A DNA stretch of 64,000 nt from Paenibacillus algorifonticola (GCF_000971975.1 NZ_LAQO01000039.1:1-64000); one strand, 5' to 3'. Positions 1 through 9,471 are shown, counted from the stretch's first letter. The notes: a model not told the origin generated them from the letters alone. Numbers and translations: made by a program.

Positions 1-1
1 G

Positions 2-3000
2 CCTAAGGCGGAAAGCTGGTTTGCCGGGGGCATTACGCATGTAGACATTGAAATGGAGGATGGCATTCCTCACGTCAAGGTCGAGGCGCTGTCGCGCACG
101 TATGCAATGGATTTGGAGCCGAAAAATCGATCTTACCAAAATAAGCATCTGACATACACGGATGCGATTCTGCAACTGGTTAAGAACTATCCCCGCGGAG
201 ATGCGCAAAATAGGGCGACGAGTGATCAAGCGACGATCGGCTCCTTGATGGTCCAGTTCGAGGAAACGGATTGGCAGTTTCTGAAGCGGTTGGCATCGCG
301 GGTTGGGACGGTCATTTTGCCGGATGTGGTAATGGATACCCCACGCGTGTATTTCGGTGTACCCGATTTATCATGGGGGAAGGAGCTGAAGGCGAAGCGT
401 TATACGGTTCTGAAGAATCGCGCTGCCTATGAAGAGCTGAAAGCCCATGCGGAAGGCATTGATGCGGATCGCATTCACGAAGCGGACTTCGTCAGCTACC
501 GGATAACCAGCGAGCAATTTTGCCAGGTTGGGGATGATGTCGTATTCAAGAAGCAGATGTGGGTCGTAGCGGAGTCGGTCATCAGCTATGCCTCGGGGCT
601 GCTGACCTATGAATATGTGCTGGTCCGTCGCCAGACGCTGAGGCGGAAATCCCGGCAAAATGAAGGAATTCAGGGTGTATCTCTGGAGGGCCGCGTCGTG
701 AAGCGAGCGAACAATATGGTCAAGGTGCACCTAGATATCGACAACGCCCATGATGAGCAGGGAAATTGGTGGTTCCCGTATTCAGGGGAAGGCAACAATA
801 TGTTTCACGTGCTGCCCGATGAGGGAGCACGGATAAAGGTTTATTTTCCAAACGGTGTGGAAAAGAAGGCAATGGCGATCAATTCGGTGCGAGGCGGCAG
901 CGAGGAGATGAAAAATCGGACGGTGTTCCAGAAGCCGACGACGAAGGTGTTCGAGTCGCCGGGAGCGGCCAAGATGCAGCTGGGGGACGATGGGGTTCTT
1001 TTTGAAAAAGGAACGGTCAGCCTGCATTTGGATGGCGGGAACATCAAGGTGAACGCCAGTGAAGATGTGCTGCTGGTCGCGGGCAATAAAGTGGAGCTGG
1101 GCAGCGGAAGTGAGAAGGGGATTCTCGAATCGATTCGAATGCGGGCGACGAATCAGGTCGCTTTGCAAACGAATGCGGATCATTATGTGCTGATCAGCGA
1201 TAACCGGGTCGGCATCAAGAGCGGCAAGCTGGATTTTCAGAAGGTGGAAGTCCCGTTCACCGAGCTGCTGACGGATGAAGAGATTGAGCAAATGTATATC
1301 AACGAGCAAGTGGAAGCTGAGGTGGAGGAGAGGAAACTTTTTCGGCAGGCGGACCGGAATGTCGGTTCCCTGTCACCAGAAAGCTATAAGGACCAGATCC
1401 GTGCTGGTGTGGAAGCGAAAGTGAAGGCTGACCCGACAGCGGCACGAAGCTGGATGAGTGGGCTAACGGTGGATCAGCAGAGGTCGGCTTACGAGAATAG
1501 GAATGCTTCCTCCTCGAACGAGTCCAAGGATAAAGGGAAGAAGGACAAAGAGGCTGAACAGGCGAAGCAGCAGCAGCGCTATGATCAGCAGGACCGGGAT
1601 CGAACGGCGGTTTATCAGTGGAAGAAAGAGGCAGTGGCGATAAGAGAGAAAGGGGAGAAGGAAGGGAAGTCGCAGGCTGAAATCGAGTCGATGCTGCCCG
1701 CACTCCCCGTGCTTTCCGCTAGCGGTTCGCAGGAAAGTGGCTTGTCGGGGATGATTCATCAGGCGCTGAATACGCCAGATGCCCAGCATTTTCTGGAGCT
1801 AATCGCCCCAATGGCAGATGCCTGGGCGTTGGAAAATGTGATTCCGCAAAAGCCGGAATACCTGAGCAAGCAGACGGTAAAAACGGTATACTTATCTCGA
1901 TATACGTATCAGGAATTAGAACTGAACCCTCAGATTCTGATGGCACAAATGAACATCGTTTTTGGTACCGTGGCCATCGTTCTGGCTATTGGAACGGGTG
2001 GGGGATCGTTGTATGTCTTAGCGATAGCGGATGGTGTTCTAGGCGCGGCGATGGTTACGGTGAATGGAATGAAGGCGTACGCCTTATCTCACGGTAATGT
2101 AGATACGCCCCTATTGGATCTGGAGCAGAAAATACTGGATGACATAGGAATTACCTTGGCGGTTGTGAATTTAGCGCTTCTGCTGAAGCATGGTGTATAT
2201 ACGGTAGCTAACAAGATGGCGAACGGGCGGAACATAGCAGCGGTGGATGATGCTTGGAAAGCGTTCAAGCTGGATAATGTCACACCGCCTAAACCGAAGG
2301 AGCCACCTGAGCTGCCGAAAACGAAGCCCAAAACGAAAGAGCCTTCAAAAGGCGGTCCTGGTGTAAATCAGCCGATTGATGAGTTTAATGATGCGGCTAT
2401 TTATCAGGGGGCGGGGAAGGGTAGACCAGAGCCTCCGAGTGCAACTGGTGGGAAAGTTGAGGGGACGGGGCAACCTAAGCCTGTTGAGCCAAGAGGTGAA
2501 CCTAATGTATTTATCCCTGCATTTGAAGCGGAAATAACAGCATTAAAGATATATGATAGATTAAGAGAAACAGGATTAGATACAAAGGAACTTGAAATAT
2601 TCTCTAAAAATACTGGTCTAAGTTTAGAGGAAGCTACTGCGGTGAAGAAACATTTATTTTTAACTAAGCATGTTAATTTAGTTGATGAAAATGGAAAATA
2701 TTATTACGAAGGATACTTCACTCCAGATTACAATATAGCGTATGGATGGGGTAAAGCGTTGAAAACTGAACTCTCGTCTGAGGAAAAAGCGTGGTTTAGA
2801 CAACTAGCTGACCATGAATTGGAAGAAAGTAAGTTGATGCAACAAGGAGAGCCTATACGCAAAATCGAATCGTGGAAAGGTGTTGGATCAACAGGAGATC
2901 CACCAGGTGCCCATGATTTGGCATCTCCTCAACCGGATGAATTTCCAGAATTTGTTAATAAAAACGAAAAATATATTAACACGAAAATGAGAGAGATATT

Positions 3001-3016
3001 AGCTGATAAGGAGTAA
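2..3016 (+). CDS. VgrG-like spike protein with C-terminal toxin, 5' end outside window (copy 1)
   Basis: The frame is open to the left edge, so the start lies upstream; the ATG at 53 is internal. Order of parts by position: gp27/VgrG-type core to about 650; gp5-type OB fold about 660-900 (EGRVVKRANNMVKVHLD to AINSVRGG); short beta-rich needle about 960-1245; charged Lys/Glu/Gln linker about 1300-1690; two hydrophobic stretches about 1915-2080 and 2130-2215 that could be membrane helices; Pro/Lys linker ending VEGTG at 2456-2470; variable C-terminal domain 2471-3013. The last part is AT-rich, unlike the core. It holds LADHELEE and AHD motifs shared with the domain at 8386-8964. An H-E-x-x-E arrangement could bind metal, but no activity is established. 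Family knowledge: such proteins tip contractile injection machines and deliver the fused C-terminus. The gene is directly followed by an immunity-type gene. Confidence 0.85.
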   Translation, partial: PKAESWFAGGITHVDIEMEDGIPHVKVEALSRTYAMDLEPKNRSYQNKHLTYTDAILQLVKNYPRGDAQNRATSDQATIGSLMVQFEETDWQFLKRLASRVGTVILPDVVMDTPRVYFGVPDLSWGKELKAKRYTVLKNRAAYEELKAHAEGIDADRIHEADFVSYRITSEQFCQVGDDVVFKKQMWVVAESVISYASGLLTYEYVLVRRQTLRRKSRQNEGIQGVSLEGRVVKRANNMVKVHLDIDNAHDEQGNWWFPYSGEGNNMFHVLPDEGARIKVYFPNGVEKKAMAINSVRGGSEEMKNRTVFQKPTTKVFESPGAAKMQLGDDGVLFEKGTVSLHLDGGNIKVNASEDVLLVAGNKVELGSGSEKGILESIRMRATNQVALQTNADHYVLISDNRVGIKSGKLDFQKVEVPFTELLTDEEIEQMYINEQVEAEVEERKLFRQADRNVGSLSPESYKDQIRAGVEAKVKADPTAARSWMSGLTVDQQRSAYENRNASSSNESKDKGKKDKEAEQAKQQQRYDQQDRDRTAVYQWKKEAVAIREKGEKEGKSQAEIESMLPALPVLSASGSQESGLSGMIHQALNTPDAQHFLELIAPMADAWALENVIPQKPEYLSKQTVKTVYLSRYTYQELELNPQILMAQMNIVFGTVAIVLAIGTGGGSLYVLAIADGVLGAAMVTVNGMKAYALSHGNVDTPLLDLEQKILDDIGITLAVVNLALLLKHGVYTVANKMANGRNIAAVDDAWKAFKLDNVTPPKPKEPPELPKTKPKTKEPSKGGPGVNQPIDEFNDAAIYQGAGKGRPEPPSATGGKVEGTGQPKPVEPRGEPNVFIPAFEAEITALKIYDRLRETGLDTKELEIFSKNTGLSLEEATAVKKHLFLTKHVNLVDENGKYYYEGYFTPDYNIAYGWGKALKTELSSEEKAWFRQLADHELEESKLMQQGEPIRKIESWKGVGSTGDPPGAHDLASPQPDEFPEFVNKNEKYINTKMREILADKE

Positions 3017-3020
3017 AAAT

Positions 3021-3545
3021 ATGAATAAGATATTTGAAGAAGCTAAATGCATTATTCAAGACATAAATTGGAGCCATCGGGAGTTTAATAGACCTTCATA
3101 TGTTATTTTATTATCTGAGCACCTAAGAAGAGGCTCTTTATTCTATGATTATTTTCACAAAGATTCGATGAGAACATTAGTTTATAGTGCTACGAAATTA
3201 GCTGACATACAATTACCTGCAAATATATCGGATAATTGTGAGGAATTAACCCGAACTATAGAACTTAGATTTGTCAGACAAATGTGTACACATTATTTGG
3301 AGTGGGCTTATTTGATTGGTGAGGGTGTACCTACTGCTGTTAAATTTCAGGAGCTATATGTACCCATGATGAAGCTATTTGAAAGAGGGGGCAGAATACA
3401 GTATCATCATGGGCAATTGATAATTGGGGGTATAAGCCGTTCACAATTCATACCTTCGGATTTTAGTCAGGTTGAATCAAAGGATACTAGTGACAGTTAT
3501 TTAGATTATATAGACAACAATGATTCGGATATGAAAAGTCTGTAA
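3021..3545 (+). CDS. Putative immunity protein for toxin domain of copy 1
   Basis: A 174-residue cytosolic protein without signal peptide, starting 4 bases after the toxin stop with a GGAG ribosome binding site inside the toxin's last codons. It resembles the protein at 8983-9471: both have a Y-x-P-(M/L)-(M/I)-(K/R)-(L/I)-F-E-R-G-G block near residue 115 and similar length and helical character. Since the toxin domains before both genes are also related, the pairs look like two alleles of one toxin-immunity system. The role is inferred from position, AT-richness and this parallel; the family has no name I can assign. Confidence 0.7.
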   Translation: MNKIFEEAKCIIQDINWSHREFNRPSYVILLSEHLRRGSLFYDYFHKDSMRTLVYSATKLADIQLPANISDNCEELTRTIELRFVRQMCTHYLEWAYLIGEGVPTAVKFQELYVPMMKLFERGGRIQYHHGQLIIGGISRSQFIPSDFSQVESKDTSDSYLDYIDNNDSDMKSL

Positions 3546-3558
3546 AATATTTTGTGTA

Positions 3559-3824
3559 GTGCAGCCGGGTAAGGTCGTTCATTCTAGTGGGTGGGAGTCA
3601 CATCAGGATTATATTCTCGAGTTGATACCTGCCTTATTAGTTGATTTCTATAATAAAATATTACTATTTTGTTCTCCCAAACCTGCTTCTTTTGAAAGTT
3701 TTACCCCTGACGGTTGGAAAGGGAAGTATGAAGATTTCTAGGACAAAGTACCGACTGAATATAAATATTTGATTATAAATTTAAGGATTATTTTTGTTTT
3801 GATAATGGAAAGAGTGTTGAATAA
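3559..3824 (+). pseudogene. Broken immunity-like gene
   Basis: The frame from 3559 reads to PDGWKGKYEDF and hits TAG at 3739, then continues in the same frame as DKVPTEYKYLI. A one-base shift after that gives FKDYFCFDNGKSVE and a stop at 3822-3824. The stitched product, with one stop codon and one frameshift, reads like one small acidic protein of the kind common among orphan immunity genes. No matching toxin is left nearby. The 5' end is uncertain. The first bases resemble the sequence just after the immunity gene ending at 7647 (AGTCTGTAA then TTTTGTGTA). Confidence 0.5.
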
Positions 3825-3849
3825 TATGGAAAATTAAAGCAAACTAAGT

Positions 3850-4044
3850 TTGTTAAGCGAAAAGTTTGTGAACGGAGAGACTGGTCAAGAGGTAGAGGGA
3901 ATTACAATCATAATTGATGGCAAATTCAAACAGGCGCTTGATATAATTCTGAATCAAAAAGCTGAGTACACTAGTTATACTGAAGTTATGCGGGATGTTA
4001 TATTTAATGGTACATCACAAATTATTGAGTCTATGAGAAAATAA
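3850..4044 (+). CDS. Small possible ribbon-helix-helix-like protein
   Basis: A 64-residue frame with TTG start immediately after an in-frame stop, lacking a good ribosome binding site. The second half (TSYTEVMRDVIFNGTSQIIESMRK) has the look of a ribbon-helix-helix DNA-binding segment, but it could equally be the tail of another orphan immunity or toxin gene whose 5' part was lost. It sits between the immunity relic and the terminator at 4163. Confidence 0.35.
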   Translation: MLSEKFVNGETGQEVEGITIIIDGKFKQALDIILNQKAEYTSYTEVMRDVIFNGTSQIIESMRK

Positions 4045-4162
4045 TATTGCTTGATTCTGTAGTAGAATCTTAGCAAAATCTCTTTGAAATTAATTCTGAA
4101 TTTAAAATTATTTGCATACAACTGTTTACGGCATTTTAAACCTAATAAAAAGATTTTAAGTT

Positions 4163-4207
4163 AAAAGGCTTTTTCTACTTGAGTTTTGAGTAGGAACTAG
4201 CCTTTTT
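4163..4207 (+). terminator. Rho-independent terminator before truncated copy 2
   Basis: AAAAGGCT pairs with AGCCTTTTT across an inner CTACT/AGTAG stem, followed by T residues. The spike-core homology of copy 2 starts only about 15 bases later. The element resembles the terminator at 14431-14477. Confidence 0.75.
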
Positions 4208-4253
4208 GCATTGAATTTTCTTCAAGAACTACCCTCGCGGGGACGCGCAAAAT

Positions 4254-7124
4254 ATGGCGACGAGCGATCAAGCGACGCTCGGCTCCTTGATGGTCCAGTT
4301 CGAGGAAACGGACTGGCAGTTTTTGAAGCGGTTGGCGTCGCGGGTTGGGACGGTCATTTTGCCCGATGTGGTGATGGATACCCCACGCGTGTATTTCGGC
4401 GTACCGGACCTGTCTTGGGGGAAGGAGCTGAAGGCGAAGCGTTATACGGTTTTGAAGAACCGCGCCGCCTACGAAGAGCTGAAAGCCCATGCGGAAGGCA
4501 GTGATGCGGATCTCATTCACGAAGCGGACTTCGTCAGCTACCGGATAACCAGCGAGCAATTTTGCCAGGTTGGGGACGATGTCGTATTCAAGAAGCAGAT
4601 GTGGGTCGTAGCCGAGTCGGTCATTAGCTATGCCTCGGGGCTGCTGACCTATGAATATGTGCTGGTCCGTCGCCAGACGCTGAGGCGGAAATCCCGGCAA
4701 AATGAAGGGATTCAGGGTGTATCTCTGGAAGGCCGCGTCGTGAAGCGGGCGAACAATATGGTCAAGGTGCACCTGGACATCGACAACGCTAATGACGAGC
4801 AGGGAAACTGGTGGTTCCCGTATTCAGGGGAAGGGAACAATCTGTTTCACGTGCTGCCCGATGAGGGAGCACGGATAAAGGTTTATTTTCCAAACGGTGT
4901 GGAAAAGAAAGCGATGGCGATCAACTCGGTGCGAGGCGGCAGCGAGGAGATGAAAAGCCGGACGGTGTTCCAGAAGCCGACGACGAAGGTGTTTGAAACG
5001 CCGGGAGCGGCCAAGATGCAGCTGGGGGACGATGGGGTTCTTTTTGAAAAAGGAACGGTCAGCCTGCATTTGGATGGCGGGAACATTACGGTGAACGCAA
5101 CCGAGGATGTCTTGCTGGTGGCGGGCAATAAGGTGGAGCTTGGCAGCGGGAGCGATAAGGGGATCCTCGAATCGATTCGGATGCGGGCGACGAGTCAGGT
5201 CGCTTTGCAAACGAATTCGGATCAATATGTGCTGATCAGCGATAACCGAGTCGGCATTAAGAGCGGCAAGCTGGATTTTCAGAAGGTAGAAGTACCGTTC
5301 ACCGAGCTGCTGACGGATGAAGAGATTGAGCAGATGTATCTGGACGAGCAGCTGTCTGAGCAACTCGCTACGAATATGGAGCAAGAAAAGCAGAAGCATA
5401 ACGGGGCTCCGATATCGGAGGAATATTTGTATCAGAAGGTTCATCCTGCAACCAAGGAACAAATAAAAAATGATCCGAACTTAGGCGCGAAAGCGAAGGA
5501 CTGGATCAAGACTCAATCGACGGAAAAGCAGCAAGAATTTTATCAGAACCGATATGGTCCGAAATCGAGTGAACCAAGCAAAGATAAAGAGGCGGAGCTT
5601 GCGCGCAGACAGCAGGCGTATGATCAGCAGGAACGGGACCGAACGGCGGTGCATAATTGGAATCAAGAGGTAGCGGCGATCAGCAAGCGTGGTCGAAAGG
5701 AAGGGAAGTCGCTGGCGGAGATCCAATCGATGCTGCCCGCGCCGCCAGTGCTTTCGTCTAGTCCTCCGAAGGAGAACATGTTGTCAGGGATGATTCACGA
5801 GGTGCTGAATGCGCCTGGGGTTCAGAGCTTCTTGGAACAAATGGCTCCTGCGCTAGAGGCCTGGCAATTGGAAAATATGATTCCGCAAAAGCCAGATTAC
5901 CTGAGCAAGCAGACAGCAAAAACGGTATACTTATCTCGATACACGTATGAGGAATTAATATTAGGTCCGCAAATGCTGATAGCAGAATTTAATATTATTT
6001 TTGGGGTTATCGCGATTATTGCGGCGATCCCGACAGGCGGAGGATCGCTGTATCTCTTAGTAGTGGCTGATGTCGCTTTTGGCGCAGCCATGATTTGGGT
6101 CAATGCAGAGAAATTAATGGATCTGAGGAACGGTGATGATAGCACAAATCCTTCCATATTGGGCATCGACCAGTCTATGCTGGACAAGTTGGGCATTGCA
6201 CTGACAGTTGTGAACTTGGGTATTTTGCTGAAGCATGGCTTGTACGCCGCAGTGAATAAACTGGCGAATGGCCGAAATATAGCGGCATTGGATGATACTT
6301 GGACGAAGTTCAAGCTGGAAAATGTCAAACCGCCTAAACCGAAGGAACCGCCTGCGCCGCCGAAAACGAAGACAAAAACGAAAGAGCCTACAAAAGACGG
6401 ACCTGGTGTAAATCAGCCGATTGATGAGTTTGATGATGCGGTGATTTATCAGGGGGCAGGTAAGGGTAGATCGGAGCCTCCGAATGCAACGGGTGGGAAA
6501 GTTGAGGGGACGGGTGATTCTGCAAAGATACCTAAAACAGGACCAGAATGGGATGAGTATTTCCGTTCAAAATATGGCGATCAGAATGTGGACTGGAAAA
6601 CGAGTTCAGAATACAAGCTATATGGTGAAAAACATATTCCTTATACACCTAAAATTAGACCCAATGCTATAATTACAAAGCCTTCATTACCTAAGGGTGG
6701 CAAACCAGAAGGAAATTATGCTAAAGATACAGGTAAAGATGCTCGAGGATTAAAAAGACAAAATGAAGCTGCTGATGTTCTTGCAGAACAAGGATATCGT
6801 ACGACAATGCTTGACGAATTTGATGATGGAAATGGTTATGGTCTTGATCCTAAAAAAAGTCCTGATTTCATCATAGAAGGGCAAGTATTTGATTGTTATT
6901 CTCCTAATTCAACTAATCTATCGAATATTCTTAGAATGCTTAGAGATAAAACTACGGATCAAGCTAGAAGAATAGTATTAAATTTAAATGATTATCCTGT
7001 TGACAAAAGGTCTGAACTTATTGGGTTTCTATTAAGTCAAACTCAGAAGGATTTAAAACATTTAGATGAACTATTAATCATTGAAGGTCGTCAAGTAACT
7101 AGAGCGTACTGGAGGTATGAGTAA
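4254..7124 (+). CDS. 5'-truncated VgrG-like protein with CdiA-CT-like nuclease domain (copy 2)
   Basis: Homology to copy 1 begins at about 4223, but the first usable ATG (4254) arises where copy 1 has AGG, so 60 or more N-terminal residues of the spike core are missing and no ribosome binding site precedes the start. The OB fold, needle, linker and hydrophobic segments are intact. After VEGTG at 6501-6515 the sequence changes to an AT-rich domain with KKSPDFIIEGQVFDCYSPNS near 6855-6910, matching the PD-(D/E)xK-type catalytic core of CdiA C-terminal tRNA nucleases (CdiA_C family). The stop overlaps the next gene. It is probably an orphan cassette that becomes useful after recombination into the full-length gene, though weak expression cannot be excluded. 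Confidence 0.75.
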   Translation: MATSDQATLGSLMVQFEETDWQFLKRLASRVGTVILPDVVMDTPRVYFGVPDLSWGKELKAKRYTVLKNRAAYEELKAHAEGSDADLIHEADFVSYRITSEQFCQVGDDVVFKKQMWVVAESVISYASGLLTYEYVLVRRQTLRRKSRQNEGIQGVSLEGRVVKRANNMVKVHLDIDNANDEQGNWWFPYSGEGNNLFHVLPDEGARIKVYFPNGVEKKAMAINSVRGGSEEMKSRTVFQKPTTKVFETPGAAKMQLGDDGVLFEKGTVSLHLDGGNITVNATEDVLLVAGNKVELGSGSDKGILESIRMRATSQVALQTNSDQYVLISDNRVGIKSGKLDFQKVEVPFTELLTDEEIEQMYLDEQLSEQLATNMEQEKQKHNGAPISEEYLYQKVHPATKEQIKNDPNLGAKAKDWIKTQSTEKQQEFYQNRYGPKSSEPSKDKEAELARRQQAYDQQERDRTAVHNWNQEVAAISKRGRKEGKSLAEIQSMLPAPPVLSSSPPKENMLSGMIHEVLNAPGVQSFLEQMAPALEAWQLENMIPQKPDYLSKQTAKTVYLSRYTYEELILGPQMLIAEFNIIFGVIAIIAAIPTGGGSLYLLVVADVAFGAAMIWVNAEKLMDLRNGDDSTNPSILGIDQSMLDKLGIALTVVNLGILLKHGLYAAVNKLANGRNIAALDDTWTKFKLENVKPPKPKEPPAPPKTKTKTKEPTKDGPGVNQPIDEFDDAVIYQGAGKGRSEPPNATGGKVEGTGDSAKIPKTGPEWDEYFRSKYGDQNVDWKTSSEYKLYGEKHIPYTPKIRPNAIITKPSLPKGGKPEGNYAKDTGKDARGLKRQNEAADVLAEQGYRTTMLDEFDDGNGYGLDPKKSPDFIIEGQVFDCYSPNSTNLSNILRMLRDKTTDQARRIVLNLNDYPVDKRSELIGFLLSQTQKDLKHLDELLIIEGRQVTRAYWRYE

Positions 7125-7647
7125 AATGGATTTTTGGTTATGTATTGGTTCTAATTTGCCTAAAGAAGAATTGAGGAAATTGCTCTACAATATGATGTGC
7201 GAAGTATTATTTGTAGAATTAATTGATTATGAAGCAGAAGTATGGGATTGGTCCGATACTCAACGCGTAAGAATCGGTTGCACATATTTTTCAATGAGTA
7301 TTAATTTAGAGGATGAGGATGACTATATAGAACGTTATCGGAAGGCGAACTTCGAAGCGTATGGTGTAGATACAAATGTGTTTATTAGTATTCAATTTAT
7401 ATCGCGAACTTTTGATATTGGGTGGTTAAAGATGCTTGAAGTTATTGGGAAACTACTGCGGTTGAACGATAAGGATTTGGTTGTTGAAGACGATACCTCT
7501 TACCCATTAATAAAAAGGATTAAAGGGGGGGTACTGATCAATACTCATTTAGATGAATATGAAGCTAATTATTTGACTAAAGAGAATCTAGAATTACTGA
7601 ACTACCCTTATCTAGAAGATGATTTTTTTAAAGATAGGAGTCTGTAA
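7117..7647 (+). CDS. Putative immunity protein for CdiA-CT-like nuclease
   Basis: A 176-residue acidic cytosolic protein overlapping the toxin gene by 8 bases (ATG at 7117; a second ATG at 7126 would remove the overlap). Overlap with a toxin gene, AT-rich composition and lack of signal peptide fit an immunity role. It is unlike the immunity proteins at 3021 and 8983, as expected because the toxin domain is different. No specific family was recognised. Confidence 0.65.
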   Translation: MSKMDFWLCIGSNLPKEELRKLLYNMMCEVLFVELIDYEAEVWDWSDTQRVRIGCTYFSMSINLEDEDDYIERYRKANFEAYGVDTNVFISIQFISRTFDIGWLKMLEVIGKLLRLNDKDLVVEDDTSYPLIKRIKGGVLINTHLDEYEANYLTKENLELLNYPYLEDDFFKDRSL

Positions 7648-7709
7648 CAGTTTTGTGTAAGCTCGTTCCACAGTTCTGATAAGAGGATCGTACAATACAA
7701 CTAACTAAG

Positions 7710-7749
7710 CCACAATGCGAGATAGCTATCCGTATTGTGGTCTTCTTTT
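7710..7749 (+). terminator. Terminator before truncated copy 3
   Basis: CCACAAT pairs with ATTGTGG, followed by TCTTCTTTT. The homology of copy 3 starts about 40 bases downstream at 7791. Confidence 0.65.
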
Positions 7750-7767
7750 GCGTATGTTCCTGTTTTA

Positions 7768-8967
7768 ATGGTTGATGAGCAGCCCCACCCGGTAAAAACG
7801 GTATACTTATCTCAATATACGTATCAGGAATTAGAATTGAGCCCCCAGATACTGATGGCACAAATGAACATCGTTTTTGGTACCGTGGCCATCATTCTGG
7901 CTATTGGAACGGGTGGGGGATCGTTGTATGTCTTAGCAATAGCGGATGGTGTTCTAGGCGGGGCAATGGTTACGGTGAATGCAATGAAGGCGCACGCATT
8001 ATCTCACGGAAATGTAGATACGCCCCTATTGGATCTGGAGCAGAAAATACTGGATGACATAGGGATAACCTTGGCGGTCGTGAATTTAGCGCTCCTGCTG
8101 AAGCATTGTGTATATACGGTAGCAAACAAGATGGCGAACGGTCGGAATATAGTAGCGGTAGATGATGCTTGGACAGCGTTCAAATTGGATAATGTCACAC
8201 CGCCAAAACCGATGGAACCACCTGAGCTGCCGAAAACGAAGACAAAAACGAAAGAGCCTTCAAAAGGCGGTCCTGGTGTAAATCAGCCGATTGATGAGTT
8301 TGATGATGCGGTTATTTATCAGGGGGCAGGTAAGGGAAGACAGGAGCCTCCGAGTGCAACGGGTGGGAAAGTTGAGGGAACGGGTAAGGGTAATTATTTA
8401 ACAAATCCTGAAGAAATGAGGCCGTATATCGTACCTCCTAAAGATGGATTTGACGCACTTGTAGAGAGGAAATATATAGAAATTAGAAAAGTAGGTTTAG
8501 AAGATGTATCAACGGTTGCTAAAAATACAGGATTAACTGAAGCACAAGTTACGAAGATGAAAGAACACTTATTTTTAACTATTCATAATTTATCTGTAGA
8601 GGGTCAACCATACAAAAAATTATATTTTCAGGCAGATGCTGATGTTGCTTATGCATGGCAATTAGCACAAAAGAGGGAGCTTACAGATATAGAAAAAGAT
8701 TGGTTTAAAAGACTGGCAAATCATGAAATAAAAGAACAAGAAATTATGAAATATGGATATATAGATGGAAAGGGAAACAAAATAGGACCTTTGCCTTTAA
8801 GAGATCCAACTACTTGGGATATAGAAAATAGGTACAAACCAGATCCGACAAAAAATGCCCATGATGCGGCAAATGCTTTAGGAGCCAAACAGCCGTCTGA
8901 GGATTTTCCAGGGTATGATAAATTTAGTGAGTATCTTAAGAGTACCGATGAAGTTATTGAATATTAA
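7768..8967 (+). CDS. Orphan pre-toxin/toxin cassette without spike domain (copy 3)
   Basis: The ATG at 7768 opens the frame; homology to copy 1 begins at VKTVYLS (7791). The spike, OB fold and needle are absent, leaving the two hydrophobic stretches, the linker ending VEGTG at 8371-8385, and the toxin domain. That domain parallels the one in copy 1: KNTGL, KxHLFLT, a DxxxAYxW block, LANHEIKEQ and AHDAA. The product could not be loaded on a spike by itself. No clear ribosome binding site is seen. It is read as a silent donor cassette. Confidence 0.7.
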   Translation: MVDEQPHPVKTVYLSQYTYQELELSPQILMAQMNIVFGTVAIILAIGTGGGSLYVLAIADGVLGGAMVTVNAMKAHALSHGNVDTPLLDLEQKILDDIGITLAVVNLALLLKHCVYTVANKMANGRNIVAVDDAWTAFKLDNVTPPKPMEPPELPKTKTKTKEPSKGGPGVNQPIDEFDDAVIYQGAGKGRQEPPSATGGKVEGTGKGNYLTNPEEMRPYIVPPKDGFDALVERKYIEIRKVGLEDVSTVAKNTGLTEAQVTKMKEHLFLTIHNLSVEGQPYKKLYFQADADVAYAWQLAQKRELTDIEKDWFKRLANHEIKEQEIMKYGYIDGKGNKIGPLPLRDPTTWDIENRYKPDPTKNAHDAANALGAKQPSEDFPGYDKFSEYLKSTDEVIEY

Positions 8968-8982
8968 TTTTGAGGTGAGTAA

Positions 8983-9471
8983 ATGTATCTGAATAAGGCA
9001 TTAGATAAAATCAATAATATTAAATGGAATGAAGTGGGAACAATAATATCGAAAGAAGATGCAGACTTAGGTCGTGAGTTTTTGAGAAGAGTCGCTGGTT
9101 TTTATAAAGAAGAGTCTATAAAGCCAATGAAGCCTATGTTCACACATATTGCAAAATTGCTTGGTGACACTGAGGAAGAGGTGGAGATATCTAAATATTG
9201 TAGTTCATTAGTATTAGAAACGATAGTTAAAAATACAAGTGCAAAAAGGATTTTTGAATTTTATATACAATTATCAAAATATGTTGATAAAAATTCGGAA
9301 TATGAAAAATACTTAAATGTATATGAACCTTTAATTAGAATTTTTGAAAGAGGAGGGTCATTTATTTTTAGAATGCATGAACTGGAGATAGAAAATGTTG
9401 CGTACATATCCATGAATGAATGGTATGACAGATTTGTAGAAATGGAGCCCATTAATATAGAGGGAATGTAA
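8983..9471 (+). CDS. Putative immunity protein paired with toxin domain of copy 3
   Basis: 162 residues with a good ribosome binding site (GAGGTGAG) before the ATG, 15 bases after the toxin stop. It is a diverged relative of the protein at 3021-3545 (shared YEPLIRIFERGG block). It may protect against this toxin variant even if the cassette itself is silent. Strongly AT-rich. Confidence 0.65.
   Translation: MYLNKALDKINNIKWNEVGTIISKEDADLGREFLRRVAGFYKEESIKPMKPMFTHIAKLLGDTEEEVEISKYCSSLVLETIVKNTSAKRIFEFYIQLSKYVDKNSEYEKYLNVYEPLIRIFERGGSFIFRMHELEIENVAYISMNEWYDRFVEMEPINIEGM

Noticed and set aside
371..5726. Long minus-strand frames across the spike copies
   Set aside because: They repeat in each copy because the sense gene is conserved; high GC third positions keep the antisense frame open. 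No ribosome binding sites or known motifs.
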